Assembly (NCBI GenBank): GCA_017623615.1 | Contig: JAGAOT010000004.1 | Location: 21,902 to 85,901 of the forward strand | Direction of reading: 5' to 3' | Source: Clostridia bacterium | GTDB taxonomy: Bacteria; Bacillota; Clostridia; Oscillospirales; Acutalibacteraceae | Length of the DNA: 64,000 bases | Shown: positions 59,436-64,000 of the stretch, piece by piece | How the letters are laid out: the number at the start of each line of letters is the position of its first letter | How positions within the stretch are numbered: the first letter of the stretch is position 1 | Notes under the pieces: generated by a model | The model's database searches: none | What the model was told of the DNA's origin: nothing | What the model saw: the letters and a program-made list of their open reading frames with translations, nothing else | Program-made: the position numbers and the translations under genes

Positions 59436-60023
59436 TCATTTTACTTTGAACCCGTTCAAAAACATCGGCAGCAGGCTTTGCGAATAATTGCAGAGGGAGT
59501 AGTTGCCGTTGCAAAGGCACCAATCGTAGAGAAGCGCGCGTTCGAAAAGGGCGTAAGCTTTAAGTATTTCGTTGGTTGAAACATCGGAGCGAAGAACACC
59601 GTTTTGCTGACCGTGGGAAATTATTTTTTTCAGCAGTCTGAAATATGTTCTGTTATTGTCGAGCAAATGCTTTTCGCCCGCGGTGACAAGCTGAGTGGAA
59701 TACATTCTTGCAAGCAGGTCAAGAGAAACGCGGTTTTCAATCATAAAGAAAAGCTCGCGGTTGAGGTCGATAAGGGTTTGGAAGGCATCGCCGTCAAGGT
59801 CAATTCCGCTTTCCAATGCTTCGTATTTATCGTCGAAAAGGTAGGAAAGGGTTGAAAGCAGGGCATCCTTGCCGCTGAAATGGTGGTAAAACGAGCCTTT
59901 GGAGGTTTCGGAGCGTTCAACGATATCCTCTATGGTCGTGTTTTCATAGCCGTTTTCATAAAACAGCTCCCATGCGGCGTTGACTATTTTCATTTTTGTG
60001 TTGCGTGAATCTTTTCTGGGCAT
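59436..60023 (-). CDS. TetR/AcrR-family transcription regulator
   Basis: 195 residues. N-terminal helix-turn-helix (TTIEDIVERSETSKGSFYHHFSGKDALL) is the TetR DNA-binding domain; the C-terminal helical domain binds an unknown ligand. AGGAGG-rich ribosome site. Neighbouring putP and mntP have their own promoters; no operator is identified, so the target is open. Confidence 0.92.
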   Translation of the reverse strand: MPRKDSRNTKMKIVNAAWELFYENGYENTTIEDIVERSETSKGSFYHHFSGKDALLSTLSYLFDDKYEALESGIDLDGDAFQTLIDLNRELFFMIENRVSLDLLARMYSTQLVTAGEKHLLDNNRTYFRLLKKIISHGQQNGVLRSDVSTNEILKAYALFERALLYDWCLCNGNYSLCNYSQSLLPMFLNGFKVK

Positions 60024-60044
60024 GGGAAACCTCCTTTTAAAATT

Positions 60045-60139
60045 GTAGGGGACGATGCCTACATCGTCCCTTATGCGATTTCGCTGTAATTATCGTGCGC
60101 CCATGGCGCACACGGGTTGTTGGGGACGCCAACCCCTAC
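60045..60139. repeat. REP-like palindromes and flanking hairpin
   Basis: 60045-60071 (GTAG head, GGGACGATG stem) and 60118-60139 (GTTGGGG...CCCCTAC, inverted) enclose a GTGCGCCCATGGCGCAC hairpin. The outermost ten bases, ATTGTAGGGG and CCCCTACAAT, are inverted, so the whole 97 bp resembles a composite unit. It lies just beyond the mntP stop. Confidence 0.8.
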
Positions 60140-60141
60140 AA

Positions 60142-60708
60142 TCAACCTATAACACCGAGGTGCTCAAGCAGAATCTTCAGCCCCATTAAGATGAGAATAA
60201 TGCCGCCTGCAAGCTCTGCTTTGGATTTGTATTTAACGCCGAAAATATTGCCTATCTTAATGCCCGCGGCGGAAAGCACGAGGGTGATAACGCCGATAAA
60301 GCCTACCGCGGCGCCGATGTTGACATCGGGCAGAAGCGCAAAGGTTATTCCCACGGCGAGAGCATCAATGCTTGTTGCAACCGCGAGGGTGAGCATCTCT
60401 TTGAAGCCCATGGAATCGTTGGAGCATTCCTCTTCCTTGGAAAGAGCCTCTTTTATCATGTTTGCGCCGATTATTCCGAGCAGAATGAAGGCAATCCAGT
60501 GGTCAATCTTGGTTATGTATTCTTCAAATGTTGCGCCGAGGAAATAGCCTATTGCGGGCATGAGAGCCTGAAATCCGCCAAACCATACGCCGGCAAGAAG
60601 CATTTGTTTGATTCCCGCCTTTTTAACGGCAAGACCTTTGCAGACCGCAACGGCAAAAGCATCCATGGAAAGCCCGACGGCGATAACAAAGAGTTCTGTC
60701 AATGACAT
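60142..60708 (-). CDS. mntP: Manganese efflux pump MntP
   Basis: 188 residues, six membrane helices in two repeats. The Asp-containing motifs are [16 protein letters not shown] near residue 14 and [14 protein letters not shown]. It exports excess Mn2+. The ATG at 60708 has GGGAG upstream; a longer frame start lies before the leader terminator. The yybP-ykoY riboswitch that often controls mntP is not seen. A leader terminator is present (see 60738). Confidence 0.9.
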   Translation of the reverse strand: MSLTELFVIAVGLSMDAFAVAVCKGLAVKKAGIKQMLLAGVWFGGFQALMPAIGYFLGATFEEYITKIDHWIAFILLGIIGANMIKEALSKEEECSNDSMGFKEMLTLAVATSIDALAVGITFALLPDVNIGAAVGFIGVITLVLSAAGIKIGNIFGVKYKSKAELAGGIILILMGLKILLEHLGVIG

Positions 60709-60737
60709 GAATACACATCTCCCGATAATAAAAAAAT

Positions 60738-60756
60738 CGGATACGCGCCGTACCCG
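60738..60756 (-). terminator. Leader terminator before mntP
   Basis: Minus strand: CGGGTACG (60756-60749) pairs with CGTATCCG (60745-60738) around GCG, followed by ATTTTTTTATT. It lies between the promoter (60776-60805) and the mntP ATG and so would cut short the message unless it is bypassed. Confidence 0.65.
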
Positions 60757-60775
60757 ACAGGTTTTATTTTCAATT

Positions 60776-60805
60776 ATTTTAACATGCGGCAAAGCTGTTT
60801 GTCAA
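60776..60805 (-). promoter_or_regulatory. Promoter of mntP
   Basis: Minus strand: -35 TTGACA (60805-60800), 18-bp spacer, -10 TAAAAT (60781-60776). Confidence 0.7.
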
Positions 60806-60888
60806 TATAAGAGGAAAGGTAATTTTTCTTTTGTTGTTACTTACAAAATATATCAGTAATATTTATTTATTTTTTATTTAATAAGCTC

Positions 60889-60918
60889 TTGAAAAAGGCG
60901 AGGTATGTATAGTATAAT
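60889..60918 (+). promoter_or_regulatory. Promoter of purE
   Basis: -35 TTGAAA (60889-60894), 18-bp spacer, -10 TATAAT (60913-60918). Leader of about 25 nt; no purine riboswitch in view. Confidence 0.78.
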
Positions 60919-60947
60919 CAATACAGTATGTATTAAGGAGGATAACC

Positions 60948-61442
60948 ATGAAAAAAGTCGGAATTATCATGGGCAGCGACAGCGATTTGCCTGTTGTTGA
61001 AAAAGCCATAAATACTCTTGCCGAATACGGCGTTCCCTACGAGGTTCACGTTTATTCCGCGCACAGAACACCTGAGCAGAGCAAGAATTTTTCACAGAAC
61101 GCAAAGGCTGAGGGCTTTGGCGCAATTATCTGCGCTGCAGGCAAGGCGGCTCACCTTGCGGGAGCTGTTGCGGCAAACACCACTCTTCCTGTTATAGGTA
61201 TACCCGTTAAATCATCAACACTCGACGGCATGGACGCGCTTCTTTCAACCGTTCAGATGCCTGCAGGCATTCCTGTGGCAACGGTTGCTATCGACGGCGC
61301 AGTTAATGCCGCTTTGTTGTCTATACAGATTCTTGCTGTTTCGGATGAAGAGCTTGCAAAAAAGCTTGCCGACGCAAGAGCAGCCGCAACCGAAAAGGTG
61401 CTTGCGGCAAATGCAAAGATAGAAGAAAAGTTTAATAAGTGA
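60948..61442 (+). CDS. purE: N5-carboxyaminoimidazole ribonucleotide mutase PurE
   Basis: 164 residues of class I PurE: GIIMGSDSDLPVVEKAI, EVHVYSAHRTPEQ, IICAAGKAAHLAGAVAANT and LLSTVQMPAGIPVATVAI. It moves the carboxylate group in purine synthesis. AAGGAGG ribosome site 7 bases before the ATG. The stop (TAA) overlaps the first bases of a family A repeat. Confidence 0.96.
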   Translation: MKKVGIIMGSDSDLPVVEKAINTLAEYGVPYEVHVYSAHRTPEQSKNFSQNAKAEGFGAIICAAGKAAHLAGAVAANTTLPVIGIPVKSSTLDGMDALLSTVQMPAGIPVATVAIDGAVNAALLSIQILAVSDEELAKKLADARAAATEKVLAANAKIEEKFNK

Positions 61443-61562
61443 AGAATAAAGAGCGAAAAGTGAATAGTTAAGGGGTGCGTTGCCCACACCCGATTAATAT
61501 ATTTGGTCATAGGCGGAGCCTATCCGAAACTTTTCATTATTCACTTTTAACTTTCCACTTAA
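61437..61562. repeat. Repeat family A, copy 5 (long form)
   Basis: Outer arms around AAGTGAAGAATAAAGAGCG (left) and TTCACTTTTAACTTTCCACTT (right) with inner hairpins GGGTGCGTTGCCCACACCC and ATAGGCGGAGCCTAT. It lies between purE and the PurF-like gene, inside what should be one purine operon. Confidence 0.85.
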
Positions 61563-61579
61563 TCACGGAGGTAAAATCT

Positions 61580-63004
61580 ATGGGAGGATTTTTCGGCGCA
61601 ACGTCAAGAAGGGACGTTGTTCTGGACGTGTTTTTCGGCGTTGACTACCATTCGCATCTCGGCACCCGCCGCGGCGGCATGGCGGCAGTTAACGAAACAA
61701 AGGGCTTTCAGCGCGATATCCACAATATCGAAAACTCGCCCTTCCGAACAAAGTTTGCAGGCATCTGCGAAGAAATGCACGGCAACGCCTGCATCGGCTG
61801 CATAAGCGACAGCGACCCGCAGCCCATTCTTATCCGCTCAAATCTCGGCGTTTATGCCATAACAACAATCGGCTGCATTAACAATGCGGACGAGCTTATA
61901 GACGAGTTTCTTTCTGTCGGCGGCGGTCATTTTACAACAATGACCTCGGGCAAAATCAACTCAACCGAGCTGGTTGCCGCGATGATTAATCAGAAAGAAA
62001 ATTTTGTTGAAGGCATCCGCTTTGCGCAGGAAAAGATTGACGGCTCGCTCTCAATCCTCATTCTTCTTGAGGACGGAAGCATCATCGCCGCAAGAGATAA
62101 GGTCGGCAGGCTGCCCATTCTTATCGGCAAGGATTCTGACGGCTACTGTGTTTCGTTTGAGTCCTTCGCTTTTGAAAAGCTGGATTACGATTTTGTCAAG
62201 GAGCTCGGTCCTGCCGAAATCGTGAGAATATATCCCGACAGAGTCCATACTCTTGCCGAGCCGCAGAAAAAGCTTAAAATCTGCGCTTTCCTCTGGAGCT
62301 ATTACGGCTACCCCACCGCAAGATACGAGGGTGTCAGCGTTGAGGTTATGCGAACAAAGAACGGCGCGGTTATGGCGAGGGAGGACAAGGCAAACGGTCT
62401 TTGCGACGGCATTGATTATGTCAGCGGCGTTCCCGATTCGGGCACACCCCAAGCGATAGGCTATGCCAACGCAAGCGGAATTCCGTTTGCAAGACCCTTT
62501 ATCAAATATACTCCCACCTGGCCCAGAAGCTTTATGCCCACGAGCCAGAGCGAGAGAAACAGGGTTGCCAAGATGAAAATGGTGCCCGTTCATGACCTTA
62601 TTCAGGGCAAAAACCTGCTTTTTGTTGACGATTCAATCGTCAGGGGAACGCAGCTTCGCGAAACGGTTGATTTCCTTTACAGCCACGGCGCAAAGGAAGT
62701 GCATATGCGCTCCGCCTGCCCGCCAATCATGTACGGCTGCAAATATCTCAACTTCTCACGCAACACTTCCGATGATGACCTCATCGCAAGGCGCGTTATT
62801 CACGACCTTGAGGGCGCGGAGGGCGATAAGCATATCGACGAATATCTTGATGCTTCAACCGAAAGGGGAAAGAAGCTTCGCGAGATTATCGGCAAGGAAT
62901 TGAAGCTCACAACCCTCGGCTATCAGAGCATTGCAGGTCTTATCGAGGCGATAGGCTTGCCCGAGGAATGTGTTTGCACTTATTGCTGGAATGGCAAGGG
63001 CTAA
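61580..63004 (+). CDS. PurF-like amidophosphoribosyltransferase lacking the N-terminal Cys
   Basis: 474 residues. ATG at 61580 with CGGAGG upstream. N-terminal glutaminase-type fold: GGFFGATSRRD, then DYHSHLGTRRGGMAA and GRLPILIGKD. The PurF nucleophile expected right after Met (CGVFG) is Gly here (MGGFFG), so glutamine cleavage should be impaired. The PRPP site is FVDDSIVRGTQLRE and the C-terminal region has CKYLNFSRNTSDDDL and CVCTYCW, which could hold the Fe-S cluster. It may use free ammonia or have another substrate. Sits between purE and purM. Confidence 0.82.
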   Translation: MGGFFGATSRRDVVLDVFFGVDYHSHLGTRRGGMAAVNETKGFQRDIHNIENSPFRTKFAGICEEMHGNACIGCISDSDPQPILIRSNLGVYAITTIGCINNADELIDEFLSVGGGHFTTMTSGKINSTELVAAMINQKENFVEGIRFAQEKIDGSLSILILLEDGSIIAARDKVGRLPILIGKDSDGYCVSFESFAFEKLDYDFVKELGPAEIVRIYPDRVHTLAEPQKKLKICAFLWSYYGYPTARYEGVSVEVMRTKNGAVMAREDKANGLCDGIDYVSGVPDSGTPQAIGYANASGIPFARPFIKYTPTWPRSFMPTSQSERNRVAKMKMVPVHDLIQGKNLLFVDDSIVRGTQLRETVDFLYSHGAKEVHMRSACPPIMYGCKYLNFSRNTSDDDLIARRVIHDLEGAEGDKHIDEYLDASTERGKKLREIIGKELKLTTLGYQSIAGLIEAIGLPEECVCTYCWNGKG

Positions 63005-63016
63005 TTCGCTTTGCTC

Positions 63017-63142
63017 ACAGTGAAAAGTTAAAAGTGAATAGTGAAAAGTTTCGGATAGGCTTCGCCTATGACCGATTATATAAATGGGTGTGGGCAAAGC
63101 CCACCCTTAACTCTTCACTTTTCATTCTTCACTCTTCACTTA
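63017..63142. repeat. Repeat family A, copy 6 (long form, inverted)
   Basis: Same architecture as copy 4: AGTGAAAAGTTAAAAGTG... outer arm, GGATAGGCTTCGCCTAT and GGGTGTGGGCAAAGCCCACC inner hairpins, and CTTTTCATTCTTCACTC... right arm. It separates the PurF-like gene from purM. Confidence 0.85.
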
Positions 63143-63181
63143 ACAAAATAAATAATGTGATTTTCACAGGAGGAATAAATT

Positions 63182-63922
63182 ATGGAAAAAAGCTTCAGCG
63201 AAAGCTATGCAGCAGCGGGTGTTGACATTACCGCCGGCTACAAAGCGGTTGAACTCATGAAAACCCACATCAAAAGAACTCTCACAGCGGGCGCAATGTC
63301 CGATATCGGCGGCTTCGGCGGCCTTTTTGAGCTTGATTTGACAGGCATCTCAAAGCCCGTTCTTGTCAGCGGCACAGACGGCGTAGGCACAAAGCTCAAG
63401 CTCGCTTTTATCATGGACAAGCATGACACGGTTGGCATCGACTGCGTTGCAATGTGCGCAAACGATATCATCTGCTGCGGCGCAAAGCCCCTGCTTTTCC
63501 TTGACTATATCGCATGCGGCAAAAACGTGCCCGAAAAAATCGCTGAAATCGTAAGCGGTATTGCAGAGGGCTGCGTTCAGTCCGGCGCATCTCTTATCGG
63601 CGGTGAAACCGCTGAAATGCCCGGCTTCTATCCCATCGACGAATATGACCTTGCAGGCTTCTGCGTAGGCGTTGTTGATAAGGATAAGGTGCTTGACAAC
63701 ACAAAGATGGCAGAGGGCGACGTTGTTATCGCTCTTCCCTCCAGCGGCGTTCACTCCAACGGCTTCTCACTTGTAAGAAAGGTTTTCGATGTTGAAAACG
63801 CAAACATCAAGGAGCCCGTTGCAGAGCTTGGCGGCAAATCAGTCGGCGAAACCCTTCTCACCCCCACCAAGATTTATGTTAAGCCCATGCTTGCCCTCTT
63901 TGAGGAAGTAATCCCTTTATGA
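63182..63922 (+). pseudogene. purM: PurM (AIR synthetase), 3'-truncated
   Basis: Only 246 residues of a family that is about 330-350 long. N-terminal half is convincing: [65 protein letters not shown] and [17 protein letters not shown]. The match is lost after [10 protein letters not shown] near 63908; the next codons run into a stop at 63920. The C-terminal domain with its ATP-site Gly-rich loop is missing, so the product should not work. The break is next to a GH2-like segment that should not be there (see 63912). Assembly chimera or true rearrangement cannot be told apart. Confidence 0.75.
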
Positions 63923-64000
63923 AACCGAGGCAAGAAAGGTAAGAAAGCTGAAAGAAGTAGGCTTTAACGCCATCCGTACCGCCCATAATCCGCCTTCTGC
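63912..64000 (+). CDS. Fragment of a GH2 beta-galactosidase-like gene (5' and 3' missing)
   Basis: From 63912 the frame that is closed upstream by a stop at 63909 reads on to the window edge and ends [18 protein letters not shown], a hallmark of the GH2 barrel. No start codon or upstream domain is present, so this is an internal piece of a different gene joined to purM. It differs from the GH2 gene at 23165 at the corresponding place (LIKEVGANSVRLAHYQ). Confidence 0.6.

Noticed and set aside
60709-60792. yybP-ykoY manganese riboswitch before mntP
   Set aside because: The leader is too short and lacks the conserved aptamer loops; only a terminator-like hairpin is present.

Overview
The window is chromosomal DNA of a strictly anaerobic, endospore-forming Clostridia member, most like an uncultured gut Oscillospirales/Ruminococcaceae-type bacterium. 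The evidence is a complete Rnf complex, sporulation genes (spmA, spmB, ylbJ, yqfC, yqfD), threonine-rich surface lipoprotein linkers, a lysine riboswitch in front of an NhaC-type transporter, and dispersed palindromes typical of these genomes. I see no phage, plasmid, CRISPR array or rRNA operon.

Layout. 1-6.3 kb: a partial gene end, a 145-bp inverted-repeat element, tRNA-Gly(GCC), then a tight plus-strand cluster (Cys-rich small protein, two-component system, CAP-domain lipoprotein, a CARF-domain nuclease of the Card1/DUF1887 type, hemolysin-III-like membrane protein). 6.4-13.5 kb: minus-strand apbE-NusGII-Gx transporter-rnfCDGEAB operon, in which the flavin transferase, its two acceptor subunits and the iron-sulfur subunits lie together. 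13.7-20.7 kb: Fe-alcohol dehydrogenase, a 46-residue Cys-rich peptide, a minus-strand operon galE-HAD-YcxB-like-ACT-UPF0210, and HD protein-rsmA. 20.7-25.4 kb: lysine riboswitch-NhaC transporter and a GH2 glycosidase. 25.4-34.6 kb: yqfCD, M18 aminopeptidase, a REP-associated tyrosine transposase (RAYT), a Sua5-CoaE fusion, prfA, DUF951, an S1-domain protein and mnmA. 34.8-41.3 kb: PHP protein, M23 peptidase, a lipoprotein, an ECF sigma/anti-sigma pair sharing a domain with that lipoprotein, and a secreted protein. 41.4-49.6 kb: mfd, a secreted lipase-like hydrolase and a P2-type calcium ATPase. 49.6-57.7 kb: an AbrB regulator, spmAB, ylbJ, a sialidase-like protein, small unknown genes and a TrmA-family methyltransferase. 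57.8-64 kb: putP, TetR, mntP, then purE, a PurF-like protein and a purM that breaks off at the end.

Most unusual points: (1) at least 16 palindromes, nearly all with a GTAG head next to a GC-rich hairpin, which fits the known substrate of RAYT transposases; a RAYT gene is present and itself carries two of these palindromes in frame. (2) A stand-alone CARF nuclease with no CRISPR genes in view. (3) A sigma factor/anti-sigma module whose extracellular domain and 3' terminator are duplicated in a neighbouring lipoprotein gene. (4) A PurF-like protein without its N-terminal nucleophile cysteine. (5) A purM that ends at about 70% of normal length and runs into an unrelated GH2 fragment. (6) A TsaC/Sua5-dephospho-CoA kinase fusion. 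(7) A second, roughly 120-bp AT-rich repeat family that sits between genes, including inside the pur cluster.
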